A DNA stretch of 64,000 nucleotides from Smittia aterrima (taxonomy: Eukaryota; Arthropoda; Insecta; Diptera; Chironomidae). The stretch lies in contig CP093830.1 in the NCBI GenBank assembly GCA_033063855.1, positions 4,836,854 to 4,900,853 of the forward strand, given 5' to 3'. This document shows, piece by piece, positions 38,752-49,127 of this stretch; the stretch's first letter is position 1; every line of letters begins with the position of its first letter. The notes under the pieces are model-generated. The model saw only the letters and a program-made list of their open reading frames with translations. It did not search any database and had not been told where the DNA came from. The position numbers were made by a program, and so were the translations under genes.

Positions 38752-39323
38752 ATGACGATAAAGACGATCCCACAAGTAGCATCGACCATAAGCTTTGAGA
38801 ACACAAATCGTGATATGCAGAAGCGAACTGTGAGAAAAAATCTTTTCGGAACTACCGTTGACCGGGAAGAGTTGCAACAGAACATCGCTCTAATTGAGAG
38901 CGAAAACAAAACTAAACTTAAAGGCTTCAAATATGTTTCTGTGATTGGAAGGATAGACAGAAATCCGAAGAGATTGCCCAACTTTCTCGATTCTGAATCA
39001 GAAGAAGATGAGTCTCATGAACATGAAGCAACCAGACAGATCTCAACAGACAACGACTCTACAGCTTCAGAGAGCAACTCAAAGATTGACGACGCCCCCA
39101 CATCATCGTCTTCTTCAACATCGTCTTCTTCATCATCATCAGTAACAACTCAACCGACGTCTTCCAAGAAGTCTGAGGTAAAACTCCAGCAACGTAAGCT
39201 TAAGGGCCAACAAACTATTAAAGGTGAGATTTTCTTTTCGTTTTAATTAATGAAAGATTTTTAATGTCTCTTAATTTTTTAGACTATTTCCCAGTCACTA
39301 AACGACAGAAGAATCGCCGATGA
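38752..39323 (+). CDS. dap: CIP/KIP-type cyclin-dependent kinase inhibitor, dacapo-like
   Basis: Two exons (38752-39223, 39283-39323) encode 170 residues. Residues 28-45 read RKNLFGTTVDREELQQNI, a clear match to the cyclin-binding RxLFG plus helix of the p27/p21/Dacapo domain. The C-terminus QQTIKDYFPVTKRQKNRR is a PCNA-interacting (PIP) box (Q153, I156, Y159, F160) with a basic residue four places after the second aromatic, and it doubles as a nuclear signal. Between them lie an acidic patch (SEEDESHEHE) and a Ser run. Members bind cyclin E/Cdk2 and arrest the cycle; PIP degrons link them to S-phase destruction. Oddities: the CDK-binding part of the domain (typically W-N-F-D-F) is not recognisable, the protein has no Trp, and the degron's Thr is Lys here. 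Identity is likely but inferred from two short motifs. Confidence 0.7.
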
Positions 39324-39965
39324 GCGTGCTTATCGATTCCCGCTAGCTACAATTCATCAATATTTCACCAAAGCAAACGCGACGCTAATTCAAAATCAAT
39401 CTCCCTTGTTTTGTAAGACGGAAAGTGTGCCGTGGACGTGAGAACTGATACTCAATGCGCCAAGACTTTTCACACAATCCCAACGATAGAGTAAATTTTT
39501 TTTTGTTATTACAAATAAGAGAAAAAGTTTGTAGAATCTTGTAAATTGATCTCACTCCCCTTTAAATTTATTGGCGAATCCTTTCTCGTTTACGTATGAA
39601 TTTTCTTAGATTTGTTTTGTGATTTTACCTTTTAATGAGTCGCGCGACTGGCGTGTGTAATATTTAATGTAAGATTCGTCTTAAATCTTAAGTGAAGACA
39701 TCACTTTCGCGAGCGTTTTGAGTTTGCATTTTAATTTGTCGCCGAATCACAAACAACAGCAACAAATTGTGGTTGGATCGATTGAGAGCCGTACTCTTGA
39801 TTTTTTTTTTCATCTTAAGTACTAAAAGTTTTCGCAATATAATTTCTAAGTTAAAGAAAATTGAAAATAAAATTTCCATAAATTTTCTAAATGATTTTCT
39901 TCTTTTATTTCTTAGTGATCTTGCAATATTTTTCCTAACAGCAAGACATTATATTGACAAGATGA
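39324..39965. other. Intergenic between convergent dacapo-like and NDUFC2
   Basis: About 640 bp of 3' UTR-like, T-rich sequence. The frames on both strands here are AT-driven and unsupported. Confidence 0.5.
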
Positions 39966-40430
39966 TTAACGAATTGGGAACCATTGATGAATGACTTCGG
40001 AGAACTTCTTGCGTTCTAAAATAAAGGAAAACATTAAAAATATTTTTACTGAGATTTAATTTATTTGAGATCTCTCACCTGGATCAGGGAATTCATCTCG
40101 GTGAGTTTCTACGTAGTAGCGAAGAACGGCATCTCTCTCAGCAATATAATCTTGACGTTGACCTTCAACGTAATGAGCGAGTACACCTCCGATAGCTGCA
40201 GCCGAAATATGCTTCTGGATTCCTGCAAAGGAGACATAAATTGCTTACATAATTTCAATGTTTATCAATGAAAACAAACCTGAAAAGACTGGCCGTCTAG
40301 TTGCTGCGTTTAGGAAGACCATCGAAGCAAATCCGAACACCACTCCACAGCTGATGGGAAACACTTCCGTGAGGACTGGCTTGACACGGTTTGGATCATC
40401 GGTAAGAATCTCTAAGGCTTTCGTTCCCAT
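39966..40430 (-). CDS. NDUFC2: NADH dehydrogenase subunit NDUFC2 (B14.5b), complex I
   Basis: Three exons (40430-40280, 40222-40079, 40015-39966) encode 114 residues (human 119). The start MGTKALEILTDDPNR is followed by a hydrophobic segment SCGVVFGFASMVFLNAATRR (the family's membrane helix with the RRP motif). The matrix-side tail is diagnostic: YIAERDAVLRYYVETHRDEF, FPDPERKKFSEVI and the terminal HQWFPIR. NDUFC2 is an accessory subunit of the complex I membrane arm in the mitochondrial inner membrane. It starts 152 bp from the divergent tetraspanin start codon, so the two may share a promoter. Confidence 0.92.
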
Positions 40431-40582
40431 GATTTAATATTTTCGCAGAACTAAGAAAATTTAAAAGACGCAAAACGGTTTCGCTTCAATTGATTCGCGG
40501 AAAAATCCCTAATCGAATCGCGTAAGAGAAGCAGAGAACTGCAGAAAATTGTAGAAAATTAGTTTTTATTTTTTCTGAGAAA

Positions 40583-42076
40583 ATGCCAAGTAGAAAGACT
40601 AAAAAGTTCCGGCGCGATAGAACGGAGATCAGTTGTTGTCTCAAATACAGTATTTTTAGTGTAAATGTAGTTTGCTGGGTAAGATTTAAAGTTTCTTTAA
40701 ATTTGTTTACAAAATTCTGAGATTGGAAAAAATTTGTTTTCAGATATGTGGCTTACTTTTACTGAGTGTTGGGGTCTGGGCCCTTAACGAGAAGAATGTT
40801 TTTAGCAACTTGACGTCCAATTTACTCTACGATCCAGCTTTTTTATGTATCATAACGGGATCCGTGACATTTTTGATTGGTTGGTATCCTTGAGCGATTC
40901 TTTGTTGCGCAAGAAGTTTAAAGCAAAAGATTTTCTATTTAGGATTCACTGGATGTGTTGGATCGTTGAGAGAGAATACATTCCTGCTATCGCTATACTC
41001 AATTCTGCTGATAATATTGCTGTTCTTGGAGATTGGCTTGGGTGTTTTAACGTTTATTCTCAAAGATAAAGGATGGATCAAGAATCAAGCGACGTATGGC
41101 TTGCGAAACTTTATTCTTCATTATCGAGAAGATCCTGATCAACAAAACTTAATCGATTACATTCAGTCGAACTGGGAGTGCTGCGGAATCGACACTCCAT
41201 CGGGTAATCTAAACCTCAAGTCATCATTAAACAACTTTCAATTAATTCTTCTTCCTACTTTCTAGACTGGGACGCTAATCGTTACTTCAATTGCACTTCC
41301 AGTATTCTCGGATCGAGAGAAGCCTGCGGCGTTCCATTTTCTTGTTGTAAAACGAACTCGAATGACATCATCGCCAACAAGGTAAACACAATCAACCAGT
41401 TTCAACTTTTAATTTGATTCACACGAAACTTCTTGATGTTTTTTTAGCAATGCGGTTACGACGTGAGAAAAGAAGGATTTGTGAGTATTCGCAGACGATT
41501 GTCATTGAGTGCTAATTTAACTGTTACTAACAATTTACTTTACTTCATCTCTCTTTCGCTAACAAAAAACATTTCAATTAACAATCAAGTACATCGAACG
41601 ATATATTTACGAACGGGGTTGTTTAAAAGCTGGCGAAAGTTTATTTGAGGAAAATATTTTTTACGTAGTCGGAACATCAATTCTTCTCATGATAACAAAG
41701 GTCCTAGAGCTAAGCTAACGAATCTCTTGCTTTCCTTTGAATTTGCATGTAAATTATCCTAATTTAGTTTGTTTCAAGTTTAATTTAATTTCAACTTTAT
41801 TTTACATTCAGAATCTTGAGCTCTCGAAAATAATTTACGAGAAAGGCTGCATTCAATCTGGCGAAGAGCTGGTTGAAGAGAATTTGATTATGATTTCAAC
41901 ATTCGTTATTTTGTGCATATTTTTCCAGGTGAACTTGATTTAAATTTTATTTGCTTATGCTTTAGATTTTCCAAGAATTGATTAATCAACTTGACTCTCG
42001 TTTTTAGATTCTCGGAATCTGCTTTGCTCAAAACTTACGACAAGACATCATCGCTCAGAAATCAAAATGGAAATGA
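40583..42076 (+). CDS. Tetraspanin, TspanC8 class, with alternative last-loop/TM4 exons
   Basis: Constitutive exons are 40583-40678, 40744-40879, 40943-41203, 41266-41381, 41448-41480 and 42008-42076. They are joined through either 41590-41700 or 41812-41928, giving 273 or 275 residues. Four TM segments are present: CLKYSIFSVNVVCWICGLLL, FLCIITGSVTFLIGFTGCVG, SILLIILLFLEIGLGVLTFI and an exon-specific TM4. The large loop has the CCG motif (WECCGID) and eight cysteines, including FSCC and QCGYDVR, which marks the TspanC8 subgroup (Drosophila Tsp3A, Tsp26A, Tsp86D; vertebrate Tspan5/10/14/15/17/33). That subgroup escorts ADAM10/Kuzbanian and so tunes Notch cleavage. The tail LGICFAQNLRQDIIAQKSKW also fits. 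I cannot say which fly paralogue this is. The two alternative exons are described separately. Confidence 0.92.
41590..41928 (+). other. Duplicated, probably mutually exclusive tetraspanin exons 6a and 6b
   Basis: Exon 6a (41590-41700, 111 nt) encodes YIERYIYERGCLKAGESLFE, then EN and TM4 (IFYVVGTSILLMITK). Exon 6b (41812-41928, 117 nt) encodes IIYEKGCIQSGEELVEEN after an NLELSK start, then its own TM4 (LIMISTFVILCIFFQ). Both start and end in phase 0, both supply one essential loop Cys plus TM4, and both fit the flanking exons. Including both would give two TM4 segments, so exclusive use is expected. Confidence 0.8.
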
Positions 42077-42606
42077 CAGCAATCGAATCCCGTTAGCGCT
42101 GTCTAAACGTCTCAATCACTTCCAATTCATCGTGCGAATAATTATTTTTAGCGTACTGCTCTTTCGTTTACTTAACTAACCTGTGATTTAAGCATTAAAT
42201 TTAGTCATATCATCAAAGGGTCAAAGTGACTAAAGGCGAACGCGATAATAATTAACGAGAACGTATTTGTATTAAATGTGCCGAAAAAAAAAACTGAAAG
42301 AGATTCTCAAATAAAATGCGCCAAGATACATTCCTTTTAAACAAAGTCGTTTGAGAAAAGCTTTCAGATAAGGTTCAACGATTCTTCTTTGTACTAAAAG
42401 TGTCGAAGCTTTTTTAGATCGCGGCAGAGATCTGTGTACGCCACTGTGAAATATCCGCGTTCTAAAACGAAAAGACATCCAACATAAAAAATTAATTCTT
42501 TAACAAAAAAACATGCGAAAACTCGTTAGCTCAAATCGTTGAGATTAATTAGAATGTCGCGTTCGTAGTTAACTCGATTGTGGGCGGTGGAGACGGCAAG
42601 CGAGAG
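42077..42606. other. Intergenic tetraspanin / Hs6st
   Basis: About 530 bp, no coding sequence. An in-frame TAG about 57 bp before the Hs6st ATG fixes the latest upstream limit of that protein. Confidence 0.55.
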
Positions 42607-44367
42607 ATGAAAATTATGTCATTAGACATAAAGAAAAAAATAAACAAAAGATGTGAAAATTCTTTGCTACAAGTCCAAGCAGTATCGAAAATTGATTTAA
42701 TTTACCTGATTAATCCAGCTGACAATGAAGTCATGAGAATGGACAATTTAAAGAAGAGACGAAGATGTTTGGTGATATTCCTTGTAATAATAATTCTTTC
42801 GATTGTGGGAACAGTTTTTTTCGGATTCTTCGCTTGCAACGAGGAGATTTGCGCCTTTAGCAAGAAGAAGCTCTTCCCAGACCATCACTATCACCAACAA
42901 CTCCATCAAGTGGATCATTCAAGTCATCTCAACAAGCACAAACTAGACAGTCATTTGAAAGGCTTAAGCTACGATGAAGTGCTGAATGATGATTTTCAAA
43001 GCAAATTCGATATTAACAAATTTGATGTTATGGTGAGACACTGATTTTTCTGTTTGTTTCTTGACGATGTAAACAATCTATTCTCTTCTCTCAAGGTTTT
43101 CCTGCACATTCAAAAGGTAAGAAGACGTTTTCCAAGTGTTGCCGAGAGCTTTTTTCTAATGAAATTCTTTTATTCGTTTAGACGGGAGGCACAAGCTTTG
43201 GTAAACACTTAGTCCGCGATTTGGATCTCAAGGTAAATACTCAGCCTTCCTCGTTTTAATTTCATTTCTCATTCCTTTGGATTTACAGAGAAAATGTACG
43301 TGCCAAAGAAAAAAGAAAAGGTGTTACTGCTTCAGACCCAATAGAAATGAAAACTGGTTGTTTTCGCGATACTCAACGGGATGGAAGTGTGGTCTTCACG
43401 CCGACTGGACTGAATTAACAGGCTGTGTTGACCAGGAGTTGGATAAGAATGAAGGAGAGACAGCGAAACGCCGATACTTTTACATCACTTTACTGAGAGC
43501 TCCGATACCGAGATATCTCTCAGAATTCAGACACGTCCAAAGAGGAGCAACATGGAAAAACTCCAGACATTTTTGTCTTGGAAGGCAGGCAACGTCAGAG
43601 GAGCTTCCAGCTTGTTATGATGGTTCGTAGAAATCTCATTTCAAACTCTCAAACTGGAGAATAAGAAAAATTTATTTTAGGTGACAATTGGATCGATGTA
43701 TCACTCGACGAATTTTCAGCATGTGAAAGCAATTTAGCAGCTAATAGACAGACGAGAATGCTGGCAGACTTGGCTTTAGTCAATTGCTATAATAAATCGT
43801 CGATGCCACTTCATGAACGTAATCATTTGATGTTAGCTAGTGCGAAAAGAAATTTAGCTGGTGAGTTATGATTTGTCACTTGACAAATTGACGACTTAAA
43901 TGTTCTTTTTATTTCCAGCCATGTCATTCTTCGGTTTGACGGAGTATCAAAAGATTTCGCAATACATTTTCGAAGAGACATTTAATCTCAGATTTGCCAT
44001 ACCGTTCGAACAGCACAATGCAACACTCTCGATGCAAGCATTCGAGAGCTTAACTCCGTTCCAAAAAAAGAGAATTAAGGACATCAACGCACTTGATATA
44101 GAACTTTACGATTTTGCAAAGCAACTGATGTTTCAAAGGTGAGAACGAAACGCGTGGGAGGGCGACAATAATCGTTTAGTCTCGCGCAATTGCCTTCGAT
44201 CATTTAATTTATTCAACATTCCTTTCTCTTTTTCTTCTCTTAGATTTGAAAAACTCAAAGCCAAAGACAATGATTTTGAATTTCGATTCTCAAATTTAGG
44301 CAATTTAGCGATTAAAAATGGAGCGACAGAAAGTTTTAACTGGGAGAGCAACATTGATACCGTGTGA
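42607..44367 (+). CDS. Hs6st: Heparan sulfate 6-O-sulfotransferase
   Basis: Seven exons (42607-43032, 43096-43116, 43182-43232, 43289-43622, 43681-43860, 43919-44138, 44244-44367) encode 451 residues. The architecture is a type II Golgi enzyme: cytosolic residues 1-54, a TM segment (CLVIFLVIIILSIVGTVFFG), a His-rich stalk and the sulfotransferase domain. The 5'-phosphosulfate loop is FLHIQKTGGTSFGKHLVRDL (K149 onward) and the 3'-phosphate loop is YITLLRAPIPRYLSEFRHV. CRCYC-type cysteines (KCTCQRKKKRCYCF) and ADWTELTGC are also conserved. The enzyme transfers sulfate from PAPS to the 6-O position of glucosamine in heparan sulfate, shaping FGF signalling and tracheal growth in flies. A 21-nt microexon (43096-43116) carries the first residues of the catalytic loop. 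The first in-frame ATG after a stop was chosen. Confidence 0.95.
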
Positions 44368-44672
44368 AGAATAAAACATTTGACAAAAACATTTTAATGA
44401 AGAATAATAAAACCAAAATGTCACTCTTAATTTTTTTGAATAAGAAATTCTTGTGTTTTCATTGAATAATTGAAGATAATGAAAGTTAAGAAGAGAGTTT
44501 ATATCAGGGACTATTTGAATATATTGAAACATACGCGCTGAGTCTTCTTATTCGCGAGAAATTGTGTTTTTCTTCAGATTTCGTATTTAACGGACATATT
44601 TGAATTTATTTTTTTACTGAATGTTGTTTACAAAATCGCGCAAAATATATTTTTTTGTTTTAATTGAAAATA
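44368..44672. other. Intergenic Hs6st / Fancm
   Basis: 305 bp, AT-rich, with the Hs6st 3' UTR and a short Fancm promoter. A CGCGCAAA core (44635-44642) is only weakly E2F-like. Confidence 0.5.
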
Positions 44673-47600
44673 ATGGTTAATGAAGCAGGTCCATCAACAT
44701 CTGCTCGACAAAATAATGGAGGTGACCTCTCTGCACTTATCGACGAGATTGACGATGTGGACGACGATTGGCTAAAGTGTGTGAACTATTTTAATTTTTC
44801 GAGTTTTTGTTTACATTTTTATTTATTAAATTTAGCCAAGTCGACTGGAATAAAAAAGATGATGAATCAGTGGATCGTGTACTTAACAACAGTGATCATG
44901 ACTTTGATGGACACTCAGGAAGCTCGTGGATCTTTCCAATTGGTTTCGAGAAACGAGAATATCAACTCAGCATCTCTCGATCGTGCTTGTTCAATAATAC
45001 TCTTGTTTGCCTTCCAACTGGTAAGTTTCACTCAATTAAACAAGCTTCTTATGTTTACAAACTCAAATCGTTTCAGGATTAGGAAAAACGTTTATAGCTT
45101 CAGTTGTCATCTACAACTTTTATCGATGGTTTCCCAGATCTAAACTTATTTTCATGGTGAGTTCATTCCAAATAAATTTATTCACTGATCTATAACAAAA
45201 TTCATCTTAGGCTCCTTCCCGTCCACTTGTTGATCAGCAAATTAGCGCTTGCTATGATGTCGTTGGAATCCCATCAAGTGAATCTGCTGTGCTAACTGGC
45301 AAATTGAGTCGAGAAAAACGTTTGGCACTCTGGAACAGCAAGCGATTGTTCTTTGCGACACCACAAGCCGTTCAAGGCGATTTGACAGATCCATCGTTCC
45401 CGATTCACAGTGTTCGACTCGTGGTCGTTGACGAAGCTCATAAAGCAAAAGGAAAATACGCTTATTGTGAAGTTATTAAAGATATCAAAGCTGTGAGTCA
45501 AAAGTTTCGGGTTCTTGCTCTGAGCGCAACTCCAGGAAAGGCTGACGATGTGATAGAAGTGATACAGAATCTCCTAATCTCTAAGATTGAAGTGCGATCA
45601 GAAAATTCAATTGACGTGAGGCCATACACGTTTCACAAGAAGATCGAAGTGGTTCGAGTTCCATTGGGAGAAATCGAAAGTATTCGCGATCACTTTAAAC
45701 AGATAAACGAACCAAACCTCCGAAAACTCGTGGAGTCCAATGCCATAACTGCAAACAATTTTAGCAAAGGATGGCTCATCATTCAACATAAAAAGTTTGA
45801 AATGTCTCAAGCCAACCATCCGAACAGATCTGAGATCAGTAAAACTTTTTCGATGGTTATCAGCATGCTGCACTCTCAAGAACTGTTGGAGCGACATGGA
45901 ATTCACAGTTTCATCAAATCTTTCAGTGATGACAACAACAAGACAAAACTGAAATATTTTGTTTCTCAAAATCAAGAATTGATGTCGATGATAAAGGAAC
46001 TCAACAAAGCTTACAAAGATAAAGATCCACTTGAGCTCAATGTCCATCCTCTTCCAAATGGAGAAGTGCCATCGATCATTGACAAGCAAATTGACTTTGG
46101 TCATCCCAAATTCGAAATCTTAAAGAGAAAAATAACTGAATACTTCAACGACGGAGGCACCAAAGTTATTATCTTCTGTGAGTTCCGCGACACTGTTTTG
46201 ATGGTGTACACGCTTCTTCTGCAACTTCGACCGACTTGTAGACCTAAGATGCTTGTTGGCCAAAAAGGAAAAGCGACTCAAAAAGATCAAGCCGCTGCGA
46301 TGAATGACTTCCGATCGAATAAAGTCAACGTCCTCGTTACGACGAGCGTCTGCGAAGAGGGAATCGATGTTGGAGAAGTTGACATGGTCATTTGCTTTGA
46401 CATCAATACAACAAACGCTACTCGATTTGTACAAAGAATTGGTCGAACAGGACGAAAGAGAAACGGAAAAGTTTTGATTCTTGCAACTGAAGGCAAAGAA
46501 GAAGAAATGACTCGCAGTGTCATCGAATCAAAGGACAAATTGAATAAAAGTATTCACACAAACAAAGAGATTCAGAAGAATTTGTACAAAGCTGCTCCGA
46601 GAATGGTCCCGAATTGTTACGCTCCGAAATGTGTCGAGACGAAATTTAGTATTCCTGTGATCGAGGAAAACAAAGAAACAAAGACAACTGCGAAAAAAAC
46701 TCAAGTTGCATCGAAAAAGAGAAAGAATGATGCGATTCCACCTCCATCACAAAGCGTCGCTAACTTCTATAAGCGAGTTCGAAGAGATTCTGATGAAACT
46801 GTGACAGTTAACGCTGACAATCTCACAACAGTTCATGAGCTCATCAAATCGCCAATTCCGGTTATTAAAGCTGAGAAATTCAATGATATCAAGAAGAAGT
46901 ATACTCGCGATGTTGAAGCTGTGATTTCAAGAGTTAAAGAGTTTGAGAACCTTGCACTCCATTTGTCAATAATTTCGATTCAACACGTTGACATGATCAC
47001 CAGCATGAATAAAATCGCAAACAAACCACGAAGCAACCAGATACCAATTGACTTTAGTTTAGACTTTGATTTGTTGAACGAGCCTTTGCATGGAATCAAA
47101 GAAGAAATGAATGTCAAAAAAATCAAAGAAACTAAACTGAATGAGGAAGCAATTTTATTTGAAAGTCAAGTCAATCAATTTCCTGAAAGTGAAAGTCGTT
47201 ACGGAAATCAGTTCACTGCTCCAGAATCGCCAATGTTTCCACTTAAACGTTCGCCTTTCCAGCCAATCATTCAAACTCCGAAGAATGTGATAAAGTTTAT
47301 CTCACCAGTGCCTAAAGCTTCCTGTAAAAAGAAGTCGCCAATACTTGGAATAGCCAGACCATCTTTTGCAAACTCGCCCATTGCTCGAGCATTTCAAAAG
47401 CAAAGAAGTCATTCATCGTCAACGCCAGTGGCAAGCCGATCTTCTCCATCGGTTAGCATAACAGAATCAGACAATCAATCGGCAAACGAAATGTCATTGT
47501 TTGCTGAGGGATCAAACAAAGCTACGACGTCGGCTTTGGAATTCTTAGGACTTACATCGGTTGACGATTTATTTGAAGGATTCTCGGAAGAAGAAGGAGA

Positions 47601-48819
47601 TCTGCCGTCAGTTGAAATTGAACCCAATGACAAGCCAGAGCCTGAGCCTGTTCATAAAGTCAACGCAAAACCAATTGTTCAACCAACTCAAACTGCTCAA
47701 GACAGTTTCTACCCAAGACTTCTCGAAGAAGAAGATGACATTTTCCTACAAGTTCCATTAGAGCCATCAGTACCGAAGACATTCACTAAATGCGAGATAG
47801 ATGTGGATGATTTGTTTGATATCAGTGATGATGACGATCAACCAGGTCTCAACGAAAATATTTGCTCGCCTCCAAGTGACTCGTCGCAAAAAACTCAAAT
47901 TTATGAAGTCGAAGATTTAGAGATATCGACAAATGCTTTACAATCATCAAAGGAGAGCGTTGATATCATTGATTCAAGTGTCATACGATCTCCATTGAAA
48001 GAAAACGTCGCAAACGTAAACACAAGTATTGTCACCTTCAGATCTCCATCGCCACCTAAGAAATGTCGTCCAAATGTGTCGAAGCTCATGAATTCTTTTA
48101 AAGCAACAAATTTTCTATCTCCATTTCCTTCAACTTCTACAAATTCTTCAGTTTTCCATTCACCTTCACCTGTTGCTCCGTCGCCTATCAGTCTAAAGGA
48201 TCAATCATCAACATCGTTCAATAGTCCAATTTCAAGTCGAGTCCAAAAGACGAAACGAATTGTAATCGACGATTCCGATGAAGCTTCGCCTCTTCCTGTT
48301 CGCAAGAAAACTTCCAAGAAACGAAAGCGAAATTGCTACCTTGACACGCAAGCTGGAGTTGACGGGACAGACTCGTCAGATGAAGATGAAGACAACTCTC
48401 TAAATGAATTTATTTTTGATGAAGCCTCTTCGCATTCAATGGAAGATTATGAAGTGGATATGCAAGCAAAATATCTCGAGAGCTTACAAAGTCCATCCGT
48501 GAGGCAAATGGGAAACTTCAAATTACCGCAACTACCTCCAATGCAACCGAGAGCGATGATCTTCTCTCAAATGCCAGCAGAAGATGATGACTGGGAAATG
48601 GATTCGTTTGTTGTTGACAATGATCACGAGCTAGAGCAAGACAGTCAGTTTGATGAACTTGAAATTGCAGAAAGAATCTTAAAAGAAAAGCGACGTCGAG
48701 CTGCGCGACAGAAGAATGGAATTAAACGAAGGAAAGTTGTGAGGGACCACGAGAGTTCAGAAGAAGACGAAGAATTAGTGAAACTGCGAAATGAAATTCT
48801 ATCTAAAACTACCTCATAA
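44673..48819 (+). CDS. Fancm: FANCM/MPH1-family DEAH DNA helicase-translocase
   Basis: Four exons (44673-44776, 44836-45020, 45077-45156, and one 3609-nt exon 45211-48819) encode 1325 residues. SF2 helicase motifs in order: Walker A LPTGLGKTFIA (about residue 100, split by an intron), Ia APSRPLVDQQI, DEAH box VVVDEAHKAKGKYAYCEV (D197-H200), SAT motif LALSATPG, and in the C-half TTSVCEEGIDVGEVD and QRIGRTGRKR (residues 531-540). The following PRMVPNCYAPKC resembles the MHF-binding segment of FANCM. The enzyme remodels forks and D-loops and recruits crosslink repair. The last 750 residues are Ser/Glu-rich and mostly disordered, with acidic patches (SSDEDEDNS, SSEEDEELVK). I see no ERCC4 nuclease or HhH module, in line with insect orthologues. 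AATAAA is at 48845-48850. Confidence 0.95.
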
Positions 48820-49127
48820 TGTTGACGCATTTAATTAAACTTTCAATAAAGATTCAAAGAAAACCAAAAGCAAACGATTTTTTTCAAATAATTTGTTATC
48901 AATCTTATCTCTCGACATATCTAAAGATAAAGAATGCGAAGTGTGCGAACGCATTTTTCATTAAACTTAGTATTGTTACAACCGCGAAGTCGAACAAACG
49001 TGGAAACAATTCGCACTCCACCTGCTTCGTTGATAAGATAAGAACTGTTGTTGTAATTAGTGTGACACATTTATTTTATGATTGAGGAAGACATTTTTTA
49101 TGTTTTAAGAGTTTCGAGAGAAGAAAC
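48820..49127. other. Intergenic downstream of Fancm
   Basis: 308 bp. The Fancm poly(A) signal is at 48845-48850. No other gene or clear core promoter element is seen. Confidence 0.5.
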
